A DNA stretch of 30,122 nt, taken from Intoshia linei (lineage: Eukaryota > Orthonectida > Rhopaluridae). Under the pieces are notes generated by a model, which worked only from the letters and a program-made list of their open reading frames with translations, did no database searches and was not told where the DNA came from. Made by a program: the position numbers and the translations under genes. The stretch is taken from assembly GCA_001642005.1 (NCBI GenBank), contig LWCA01000371.1:1-30122 (forward strand). The letters run 5' to 3'. Shown here one piece after another: positions 22,143 through 30,122 of this stretch (position 1 is the first letter of the stretch; every line of letters starts with the position of its first letter).

Positions 22143-22610
22143 TCATTTATTTATATATAACAAAAAATATTTTTCAACGTTAAATTTTTTAAATGGCCGA
22201 TCTTTCGTTAAAATACGTTTTAACATTGAGAATGATCGTTCTACTGATATACATGAAACATTATGTAATCGATTATACAAACACTTTAAAGTACCTGCAG
22301 TTAAAACCATATACGGTGCTGCGTCTGAAAATAATAGCACAAAATTTTTTTTTTCAATTGGTAGATCTCGGATAATGTTATCGATTTTAGTGCAAACAAA
22401 ATTGGCATTTACCGATTTTTCTAAAGAAATACATTTAAAAGCGTAGACTTGATAAGAGTTATCAACTGTCCCTATCATCATATTTAAATAACACACTTTG
22501 TTCATTTGAGTTTCATCCACAACCAAAAAAATATTTTTATTTTCCACAATATTATTTTCTCTTTCTATTTCAATGTTGCTTAATTGTTTAACTATCTGCC
22601 GTGCATTGTT
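22143..22610 (-). pseudogene. Internally deleted hAT transposase, ends joined in frame
   Basis: The minus-strand frame starts around 22610 with ARQIVKQLSNIEIERENNIV, continues FLVVDETQMNKVCYLNMMIG and FVLLFSDAAPYMVLTAG (first catalytic region), then LKCLYNRLHNVSCI. It jumps directly to SVERSFSMLKRILTKDRPFK and NVEKYFLLYINK, which is the C-terminal hAT dimerisation block. In a full transposase several hundred residues, including the RPI-TRW region seen in the sister copy at 1435-1632, lie between these. The deletion junction (about 22250) keeps the frame open. The retained C-terminal block is the same kind as in the Ac-like hAT tail at 17098-17421. Confidence 0.8.
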
Positions 22611-22614
22611 TGTG

Positions 22615-22660
22615 TTTGTACCGTGTGTATTGTGCTACGTACAAACAACATCTATTTGTA
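22615..22660 (-). repeat. Dispersed ~250-bp repeat family, fragment E
   Basis: On the minus strand this reads AGATGTTGTTTGTACGTAGC then ACAATACAC, matching the GCTAGGTGTAGTTTGTACGTAG end of copies A to C. Only about 45 bp are present, wedged between the hAT remnant and the next MITE. Confidence 0.5.
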
Positions 22661-22667
22661 TGTATAG

Positions 22668-22899
22668 CAGGGTTCTCAACCTTTTTTCAGAAGGGCCAGA
22701 TTTATCAATATAAAATAATTTAGGACCATCGCAGACCACAATTTTTATTTTATTGATAGAAAATTTATAAAAGAATAGTTGACAATTAATGAGAATTGAT
22801 TTTTGGGGGTTAATAATTAAAATATCGGTAAATTCAAATTATTAAAAATATTCGGCGGACCACGAAAAATACCAAAAGGGTCATATTTGAAAATCACTG
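22668..22899. mobile_element. Non-autonomous hAT element (MITE), 232 bp
   Basis: The left end is CAGGGTTCTCAACCTTTTT and the right end, in reverse, is CAGTGATTTTCAAATATG, an imperfect terminal inverted repeat. The flanking octamers ATGTATAG (22660-22667) and ATATACAG (22900-22907) agree at 6 of 8 positions, as expected for a hAT target duplication. GGCGGACCACG near 22855 is a typical GC-rich subterminal block. It is non-coding. Confidence 0.75.
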
Positions 22900-22907
22900 A
22901 TATACAG

Positions 22908-23986
22908 TAATCAATAACGGAATAATAATTTATACAATAACAATAAAAATAAAAAAGATTTATTCATATTTACATTTAAACTACAATTTTTGTATATAAT
23001 TCCTGATTCCACCTCCTCAATTATTTTGAATTTTCATCAATTTTTCACTCTTTCTCTTAATTTTCATTATTGTTATTTTTCAAATATTGCGCCAAATTAC
23101 CTCTATTTATTAGTTGTAATTTAAATTTGTCTTAGTTATAACAAAAATAGCACAAAATTATTGTGCAATTTGCTGTATGTATAATTGAGATTCCACTGTA
23201 ATAAATATCAAAAAAAAATTTACAAATAAAAATTATAAATAAAAAATGAAGATTCAAATTTTTTGTAACGATATTTAAAATTGACATAACTAAGATATAA
23301 ATAATTTCTCATAAAATTTTAGATGTAACCGCTATATAAATTTAATCTATAGATTTATTACTAGTCAAATGAAAATCTGCCCGAGTTATGTGTATTTAAA
23401 TTGATTTAATTTAAACATTTATGCAAATATTTCGCTTACAAGTGATTGTCAAATGAATATAATTGTGTTCATATTTACAAATTAGAAATTAATTTAACAA
23501 TTATTAAGAAATTTAACACTTGAAAATATTAAAATTTTTTATTTTTTTTAATATTTTTATAATTTTTCAAAAAATATCAAGTCAGGCTTTGCGCGAGTAT
23601 CCCGAGTTGGAGAGTCGCCACTGATTTCCATTCTCAAACCGACTTGACCAATTTTTTTTACATCAAAACGGATAATCAAATGGGTATGTTAAAATACCAA
23701 GTTAAAGCCACACAATAATTAGGCAAAGTGATTCAAGAAATACAATTACAATGTACTCAGAACCGTGAATAGTGCCACATTGCTCGGGACTACAACCACG
23801 AGGGTCCTACTATTTTAATATTTTATATTGGAAAATGTCATTTTTATGATGACCAATGCAATTTACAACTGTTATATCTAATGTTAGACAATAAACGATC
23901 AATTAAACAATCTATATAGGTCTATAAACTCTATCTGACCCAGGCCTACGCTGATTCTCCACAGTCCTGAATATACTATAAAATAC
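22908..23986. other. Spacer with GC-richer patches, no gene recognised
   Basis: The first 670 bp are AT-rich with nothing recognisable. From about 23580 to 23980 several patches are clearly richer in GC than the surroundings, for example GCGCGAGTATCCCGAGTTGG, TGCTCGGGACTACAACCACG and CCAGGCCTACGCTGATTCTC. No open frame across them matches a family I know, and they do not fold as a tRNA by eye. The missing last exon of NDUFS3 was looked for here and not found. Confidence 0.45.
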
Positions 23987-25161
23987 CTTTGCGTAATGGA
24001 TTTCCATCAAATCCATAATCTGTTAATATTCTTCTTAAATCAGGATGACCTTGAAAATAGACACCAAACATATCAAAAATCTAGAAACAGAATAAATTTT
24101 AATTAATATAATAAAAATTCAGTTTAGTTAAACGTAATTTTTGATCCATTAAAAAAATTAAAATTAATGTTGTTCAACCTATAAGTGGATAATGAGTAAT
24201 TTTAAATAATTTCAAATCCTCAACCTTTTCATTGTCAGGTAATATTTTTTAGACAAAATTTAAAAGTTTTTTTAAAAGTTTGAAAAAGTTATGCATGTCA
24301 TAAAAACGGTTGGAAAGGTGAGACTTAAACAAATAAAATTGTACACTGTACAGCAAATTTGAATAAAAATTATACCTCTCTTTCATACCAATTGGCACCT
24401 TCAAATATAGTACATAATGAGTCAATTGGAGTTAATTCATCAGTATACGTTTTAATTCTTATTCTTTCGTTGAATTTAATGGACAATAAATTATATATGA
24501 TCTAATTTATATTTATATTATTTATTTTACCACTATTTGCTAAAAAAATTTTAAAATAAATTTAAAAAATATTTGTATGCCTTGTTGACCCCTCTGTTTA
24601 TAAAATAAACATTTAAAAAAATATAAAAAATTAAGATTTGCGAATAATAAAATGAAATATAGTGAGTCATATATAAATAAAGTCAATATTTGGTAAATGA
24701 AATATACAGTTTAGTCTTATCATTCAATAGAACCAATTTTTGATAATTGAAAATAAATATAATTAAATGTACCTCAAAACGGTACATTTTTTGTGGCACA
24801 TCTATGGCAGTGATATCGCATATATTATTATATTGGTGAGCAGTATGCTCCTTTAAATATGTAATTATTGGTATAATCCCTAATAAAAAAATTATATTCT
24901 TTTTTATTTACATGTTTTATATTTTTTAATTACCTTCCGGATGTATAAGTATTTCTAATTCATCTCTAGATACAATTTGAGCAGTTTGGACGTATTTAGG
25001 AAATGATTTGCCAATGTAATCTCCTTTATTTTTAATATTCAAATATTGCTGTTCAGTCAACGATTTTAAAGCAATAATGGGTGTTGGATTAGTTTTAACA
25101 ATATCAGATGCAGTTCGATTGATAATTCTACCTGTTTGAATTCTGACACTATTCAACAACT
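23987..25161 (-). CDS. NDUFS3: NADH dehydrogenase (ubiquinone) iron-sulfur protein 3, partial
   Basis: This is the 30-kDa core subunit of mitochondrial complex I, in the peripheral arm near the Q module (family knowledge). Four exons on the minus strand join in phase: 25161-24934 ([25 protein letters not shown]), 24879-24773 ([33 protein letters not shown]), 24501-24376 ([36 protein letters not shown]) and 24080-23987 ([31 protein letters not shown]). Each has GT/AG borders and no stop. The first visible exon starts one base into a codon, so an upstream exon with the start and targeting peptide is missing. The last exon, normally DFPLSGY to the C-terminus (about 80 residues), is not visible before DDX47. 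It is either a gene with distant end exons or a truncated duplicate. Confidence 0.85.
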
Positions 25162-25812
25162 CTATACACATAATTAAATATACAATAATGATGAATAATG
25201 AAAAATGCATTTCTTTTTCTAAAAATGCTTTTTCTGGGGATGATTATTAACGCAATAAAAAAATTGAAAAGATTATAGAAAGAGGTTCACATAAGTATTA
25301 ACTGTAAAATTTTTTAAAAAATATCAGGCATAATTCTTTTAAAATTTAAATTTTATTACAATACAATTAACAAAAAACTTTTAAAAATTTTTCATTTAAA
25401 TTTAAAATAAAACTAGGTTGGTAAATTAATGAGTTAAATGTCATGTGCTCAATATAAATGTATTCCGATATAAATTTTTAAGTATTAAAAACAAGAATTA
25501 AATTAAATCAGACAAAACTGGGATGTGATCAAAACGTTGGGACCCTGAATCACATTTCTGGTACCATGATACAAGGATAATGCATAGTACATATAATGTA
25601 TATAAAATAACATACTTAATTTTAATTTCGACAACATAGTAATTTGAATATTATTTTATTAACTAGATAGTAATTGTGGATACTGATAAAAAAAAGTTAA
25701 TAATTTAGCAACATTTAATGTAGAATGTGTAATATATAAATAAAATGTAATATAAAAAAAATGTATACATTTATTATTTTCAATTATATACATATAATAC
25801 ATTTATACAAAA
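25162..25812. other. Spacer between NDUFS3 and the unknown gene
   Basis: No feature is recognised except a minus-strand AATAAA at 25770-25775, about 40 bp past the stop codon of the gene at 25813-27516 and a fair polyadenylation candidate for it. The start exon of NDUFS3 could lie here but no convincing candidate with a targeting peptide was found. Confidence 0.4.
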
Positions 25813-27516
25813 TTATTTATCCGCTATAAAAAAAGAACAAATATTGCTAATTGCCAAGTCTTTACCATTTTCATTGTCATTATTAACATTTAAGGTAAAA
25901 ACAGATCCATTAGAAGAACAAGATTCTGTTTCGCCATCATATTTAACAGGTATATTTGACAGCTAAATAAAATTAAAATCAATAAAAATTTAATATATAA
26001 CCTCGTGTATAGGTAAATCCTTTTTTTTAACATTAAGCTTAATTTTAAGTTTGAGAGGTAATTTTGGAGGTAAAATTTTAATTTTCTTAATAGATAATTT
26101 GGGGGGTTGGTGAGGTTTAATTTTAATATTTTTCAGATTGAGTTTTAATGTAATTGGTTTATGATTTAATTGAGGTTTACTATTTTCTAGAGAGACGGGA
26201 ATAATTACATTATTATTCTGAGATTCAAATTTCATTTTCCCCTTTACTCTATTAACATTCAATTTAATCGGTTCCTTCGGTTTATGTAATCTTAATTTTG
26301 ATACATTTATTTTTGAGATAATTTTTTCAGATACGTCAATATTTGTTGAAATGTTGCCATATTCTACATTTTTTTGATAATTTTCTAAAACAAGAGATTT
26401 CTTTTTAGGCGACCTTTTAGAAATTAAAGGTTTAGAAACATCTTGTTTTTCTTTACAAGATATTTTAATTTTAGAAACGTAATCCTTTTGTTTTAAATTA
26501 CTTTTTTTGGAATGTATACATTCTAATTTTTTATAAATTTCTGTTTTTTTTTGAGTAATGTCTTGGACTGGTTTTGGAGGCTGACACTTATCCTTACTAG
26601 TATTATTGCCAATAGAAATTTCGTCAAAAGTAACTTTTTTGTTGATAAAATAACTCATTGGAAAAGCTGGTACGACATTTTCGTCATTGATATCAACGAA
26701 TATAGTCGGTACCTTTTCAGTCGGTTCAGATTGAACATTAGCTTTTTTAGCTAATTGAGCCTCTTTACATTCATCTAAATTAGAGATATATTTATACTAA
26801 TATAATCAAACCATAATATTTGAAAGGATCAATTTTGTGTTCCTTGAAAAGCATAGTTTCTTTTTCCACAAACAAATTTAAAATTTGATGATGGGTCATT
26901 TCGTCGTCAAATGTCTAAAAAGTATATTAAATGACATTTTAAACTAAATAAAAATGTGCCAACTTTTAAAATGTAGATAAAATAATCACTTCTGTTTTTA
27001 TGAAATCGATAACATGTGCACGTTTTGCAATATTTTCAGCTTGTTTCATGATATCATCCATATTTTTTTCTTTAATAATGTGAGGTTTTTCAAAGCTCAT
27101 AAAATCAATTAAATCTCTTGCAAAACTAGTGTCGTTGAAAATCTCGATATTTGAAACTTCCAAAATCTATATATAATTATATTTACTCAAACTTAAATTA
27201 CAAATGGTGTTTAAATTAACAAATGTATATTGTACAATATAAACCTCTGGTTCTTTGGTAAAAAGACTGGCCATTAGTAATTCACATCCATCTTGCTCGT
27301 TGAATTCATTTTTAGAACAATCCTCAATCTTTGGTGTTTCTGGTTTAGTCAATGTCACATTTTGTTGATTCGGTGTAGCCACAGTTTGGTCAGGTATTGT
27401 TATATTTTTAGGCATTTCAAAGTTTTTAATTGTTTGTGTAACATCAATAGGTATAATACATTCGTTTGAAATTAGGGTATTATCAGTTATATTTTGCTCA
27501 ATAATTTCATTTGGTG
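25813..27516 (-). CDS. Unrecognised multi-exon gene, 3' part, lysine-rich
   Basis: Five minus-strand exons join in consistent phase with GT/AG borders: 27516-27245 (272 nt), 27166-26990 (177), 26914-26812 (103), 26774-26002 (773) and 25962-25813 (150, stop TAA). The visible product is about 490 residues. It starts with an acidic, Asn/Thr-rich stretch, then FNDTSFARDLIDFMSFEKPH and IMKQAENIAKRAHVIDF, which look helical, then FDDEMTHHQILNLFVEKETM and FKEHKIDPFKYYDECKEAQL. The large fourth exon ends in a strongly basic, proline-studded run with repeated K-L/I-K units (KPHQPPKLSIKKIKILPPKL). The first visible exon begins one base after a codon start, so upstream exons exist beyond 27516. I do not recognise the family. 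Composition suggests a nuclear or nucleic-acid-associated protein, which is inference only. Confidence 0.7.
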
Positions 27517-27604
27517 CTAAAATTAAATAATCATAACACTAATTAGCAAATATTGAAGTGGATCTAGATATTTTATTTAATAATGATTTACCCTTCCTCT
27601 TCAC

Positions 27605-27883
27605 CAGGGGTGTTAGACAGAATTTGTTGGGATGGCCAAATGTGACCAAAAAAATTATTACGCGGTCCGCACAAAACAAATATCTTTACTCAAATAACAT
27701 TATTAAACAATAATTATTGTATAATAATTAATTAATAATTAACGAATAAGTACATAACTAATGCTAGAATTGTAATCAGGAATAAATAAATCATGAAAAA
27801 TATTTAAAAAAAAAATATGGGTTAAAAATTTTGTTATAATGCAGACGGCAAATGGCCCGCGGGTCACATAATTGATACCCCTA
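27605..27883. mobile_element. Non-autonomous hAT element (MITE), 279 bp, with target duplication
   Basis: The left end is CAGGGGTGTTAGACAGA and the right end, reversed, is TAGGGGTATCAATTATG. Flanking octamers CTCTTCAC (27597-27604) and CTCTTTAC (27884-27891) match at 7 of 8. The subterminal GCGGTCCGC and GGCCCGCGGGTCAC blocks are classic for this hAT MITE type. It lies just upstream of the first visible exon of the unknown gene and probably sits in one of its introns. Confidence 0.85.
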
Positions 27884-28174
27884 CTCTTTACCAACAGAAA
27901 AAAATATTTTGAAAAGTTAAATTCAGATTGTTTCAATAATACATTATACAGTCACATTGAAAACTATGTCAAAATCCCAATTATATATACATTATAGTAT
28001 TATGTGTTTTTTGAATTTAAAAATGTAAAAAGTTCAATTTTTTAATTTTATTTTGTATATCATTAAAGTTATGGATATTGTCAGTATAATATTAAAAAAA
28101 TCGATTTGGTTGATAATTTTTAAGTTTTTTAAAACTCAAACAAAATTAAAATATTATCAATTTTAAAAAATGGA

Positions 28175-29180
28175 CGATTCAAAAGTATGTCAATACTACA
28201 CTAAATTTGAATTAATTAATCATTAACTTTAAGTATACCGCGAACCACAAGTAGATGTAAAAAATACCAAAATTGGTCGTAAACGCATTTCTGATGTCCA
28301 AGATGATAAAAACGTGATCAGAATTAAAAAATAATTGGAACGTGGTAGCAAGTACCAGTACGGTTAGAAAAAAGTAAATAGAAAATGGAATTAAAGCTAT
28401 GCTGTTAGCAAAAATCCTCGGTTATCTGTAGTTAACATTTCTAAATGCCTAGACTTTTGTACAGATCACCGCAGCTGGTATATAGATGATTGGAAAAACG
28501 TGATATTTTCTGATGAATGCAATGTTGACATCAAAAGGGGTCATATTCGTCAGAAAATATAGAGAAGAAAAACTGAGTCCTTAGAACAGTTCGCCATTCG
28601 TGAAAATGACAGGTTTTCGACTTCAGTGATGATTTGGGGGTGTAATTCAAAGGAAAATGGTAGATGTGTAAAAAATTTTATCAGAAAGATTGAATGCAAT
28701 GGGCTATAAAAGCATTCTGGATAACACATTAAATCCATTTATAGAAGAGACATATCAGCAATCTAATATTTCAGCAAGACAACGCTTCTTGTCATATGGC
28801 TTGATCTGTAAATATTTTTTAAAATTATCTTAAATTATGGTTTAATATTCAATTTATTATTAGATGACTAAATGGATGGAAGAGAATAACATTCAATTAA
28901 TGAGATGGCCGTCTAATAGTCCAGATCTTAACATTATCGAGCAGGTATGGCCACGACTGAAGGCTAGAATTAATGAAATATCCCAAAATGTTTATAATCA
29001 AGCTGAATTGAGCAATATAATAAGGGAATGATCCAATGTTACAACCCCTGATTTTATAAATAAATTATATATGAGCCTCCCAAATAGAATGGAATCATGC
29101 TATAAATCAAAGGGTTATACTAAATATTAATTTGTAGTATTTACTTAATAATAAAATACTGTTGATATACTTTTGAATCG
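28175..29180 (+). mobile_element. Tc1-like element with decayed transposase
   Basis: Inverted repeats CGATTCAAAAGTATGTCAAT at 28175 and its near complement TTGATATACTTTTGAATCG ending at 29180 flank a plus-strand transposase remnant. This is at least the inner part of the terminal repeats; the outermost ends were not fixed. The transposase covers about 28220-29130, with frame changes and stops. Confidence 0.75.
28220..29130 (+). pseudogene. Tc1-like transposase, broken, with a candidate 56-bp intron
   Basis: Recognisable pieces in order are a GRKRISDVQDDKNVIRIKK segment, WYIDDWKNVIFSDECNVDI (first catalytic Asp), VMIWGCNSKENGR, FQQDNASCHMA (second Asp), then after a gap TKWMEENNIQLMRWPSNSPD and LNIIEQVWPRLKARINE (Glu of DD34E-type). 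Between CHMA and TKWM lies 28808-28863, which begins GTAAAT and ends TATTAG. Removing it joins the two parts in the same frame. Several stops, including a TGA two codons before the intron where Arg or Lys is usual, and frame changes between 28560 and 28780 show it is dead. Confidence 0.8.
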
Positions 29181-29469
29181 GTTTTTTAATATTTTTTATA
29201 ATTTTTCCAATTTCAATTCAATTTTTCATAAAATTATCCAAAAAAATATGTAATTATAATATATCATTGTAATCACATAATCTCAATTAAAACTGATTAA
29301 AAAAGAATACATGTATAGGTGGATTTGTTTAGAATTGATGGAATGATAACTAAATTTGAAATAAAATATATGAAATGTTGACATAGTTTTATTTATTATT
29401 TCAGAACTAACAAAAAAAAAATCTGATTTAACTGACCCTTTGTGAAACGGTGTATAACTCGTTTTCAAT

Positions 29470-29545
29470 TTATAGTTGGACACACATAAAATTTTCTGCG
29501 ACGCACAAATGCACCAGGGCGCATTATTTGAAAAAATTGGTTTAT
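29470..29545. repeat. Fragment resembling hAT MITE subterminal sequence
   Basis: GACGCACAAATGCACCAGGG and GCGCATTATTTGAAAAA resemble, in reverse, the TTTCAAAATTTGAAATGCGC stretch near the right end of the MITE at 15129-15505. No terminal repeats are present. The similarity is short and judged by eye. Confidence 0.3.
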
Positions 29546-29581
29546 AGAAACATGACAATTATTACAGGCGTGCATTTATCG

Positions 29582-29775
29582 CGTCAGTATTTTTCTTATT
29601 GAGATATCAGTATTGGTGATAATTTGTCAGTAGAAACATTGATTGTTCAGTATTTAAGGTGCCAATTGACAAGGTGTCAGTATAAATAATTGATTGTTAG
29701 TATTTAAAGTGGAATGTCAGTAAAAAAAATTATTTTGTCAGTACTTTACATATACTGTCAGTATTTAAATTGAAT
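29582..29775. repeat. ~20-bp tandem repeat, TGTCAGTA units
   Basis: TCAGTA (once TTAGTA) occurs at 29584, 29607, 29627, 29647, 29677, 29697, 29717, 29738 and 29758. Spacings are 23, 20, 20, 30, 20, 20, 21 and 20. The approximate unit is TGTCAGTATTTAAATTGAAT, with the first eight bases best conserved. Confidence 0.85.
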
Positions 29776-29820
29776 GTTCTGTATAAAATAAAACTGACAA
29801 AAAATTTTATTTCATTAAAA

Positions 29821-29852
29821 AATATTCTCTGGTGTGAACACCATAGAATATT
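29821..29852. repeat. Near-perfect 32-bp palindrome
   Basis: AATATTCTCTGGTGT pairs with ACACCATAGAATATT around a GA centre, with 14 of 15 pairs matching. It lies directly after the 20-bp repeat array. Confidence 0.85.
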
Positions 29853-29874
29853 TCTAATTTTTTTGTAATATGGT

Positions 29875-29917
29875 ATCTTAATATTTCAGTTTTAACTTGG
29901 GTCTGTAGTGGATGATA
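29875..29917 (+). repeat. 43-bp direct repeat, first copy (second at 30080-30122)
   Basis: The text from ATCTTAATATTTCAG to GTAGTGGATGATA is repeated without mismatch at 30080-30122, an offset of 205 bp. The second copy runs to the last base of the window and is preceded by the single ambiguous base N at 30079. It may be the start of a 205-bp tandem unit or an assembly artefact. Confidence 0.9.
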
Positions 29918-30122
29918 TATTATTTCAAAAACTAGATTTTTAATTTTTATACTGACACTCCAAAATCATCAAACTTACAATTCAATTTTTTTATTTCTAT
30001 ATACTTTTTTGTTGAGTTAGTTACAATTTTCGATGAATACTGATCTAGTTAATATATTTACTGACAAAAATGCAATTANATCTTAATATTTCAGTTTTAA
30101 CTTGGGTCTGTAGTGGATGATA

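Larger units (their letters stand above)
29565..30122. mobile_element. Probable left end of a hAT element with subterminal repeat array
   Basis: CAGGCGTGCATTTATCGCG at 29565 has the form of a hAT terminus, preceded by the octamer AATTATTA. It is followed by a regular array of TGTCAGTATTTAAA-type units (see the repeat entry) and by inverted copies ACTGACA at about 29793, 29951 and 30060. Arrays of short subterminal transposase-binding motifs are known for hAT elements such as Ac. The other end lies beyond the window, so the call is an inference from pattern. Confidence 0.45.

Noticed and set aside
25162-25210. Signal-peptide-like start [17 protein letters not shown] for NDUFS3
   Set aside because: A good acceptor (TGTATAG) lies at 25162-25163 inside it, and a hydrophobic leader is not a mitochondrial targeting peptide, so it is probably intron sequence.
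27739-27936. 65-codon minus-strand open frame
   Set aside because: It lies mostly inside the hAT MITE and has no similarity to anything recognised.
29283-29558. 91-codon minus-strand open frame
   Set aside because: It covers repeat-like sequence and has low-complexity composition with no recognisable motif.
1-30122. Search for tRNA, rRNA, CRISPR or a prokaryotic-style gene cluster
   Set aside because: No cloverleaf, rRNA core or regularly spaced repeat-spacer pattern of that kind is visible. The only regular array, at 29.6 kb, has no unique spacers.

Overview
This is AT-rich eukaryotic nuclear DNA. It has spliceosomal introns, intronless and intron-bearing host genes, and a dense, layered load of transposon remains. 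Short introns, a DDX47/Rrp3 helicase, a PI3-kinase class III gene, and mixed hAT, pogo/Tigger-like, Tc1-like and Ty3/gypsy debris suggest an insect, plausibly a hemipteran such as an aphid. The sequence alone does not fix the species. I see no rRNA, tRNA, CRISPR array or prokaryotic operon.

Left part (1-3500): a graveyard of hAT transposase pieces and a Ty3/gypsy reverse-transcriptase fragment, all on the minus strand, followed by AT-rich spacer. Plus-strand gene (3508-12866): a 17-exon Vps34/PIK3C3 gene that I rebuilt exon by exon. Its phases close over 2598 nt (about 865 residues), and it has C2, helical and lipid-kinase domains. Its introns hold two copies of a dispersed ~250-bp repeat, a decayed gypsy integrase and a Tc1 fragment. 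From 12.9 to 19 kb there is no certain host gene; the stretch holds a hAT MITE, a long hairpin, a hAT transposase tail and one unexplained open exon with a membrane segment.

Right part: DDX47 (19050-20339, minus) is intact and intronless. It is followed by a broken Tigger-like transposase (20.8-22.0 kb), an internally deleted hAT transposase (22.1-22.6 kb) and a hAT MITE. Next come four exons of NDUFS3, a complex I subunit (23987-25161, minus), with neither a first nor a last exon visible. Then comes the 3' half of an unrecognised lysine-rich multi-exon gene (25813-27516, minus) with a hAT MITE beside its 5'-most visible exon. A Tc1-like transposase with a possible small intron follows (28.2-29.2 kb). 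The window closes in what looks like the left end of another hAT element carrying a regular ~20-bp TGTCAGTA repeat array.

The three identified host genes are housekeeping genes: endosome/autophagy lipid kinase, ribosome biogenesis helicase and respiratory complex I. They share no pathway. Their proximity is ordinary eukaryotic gene neighbourhood. The main story is how transposons have packed the introns and spacers.
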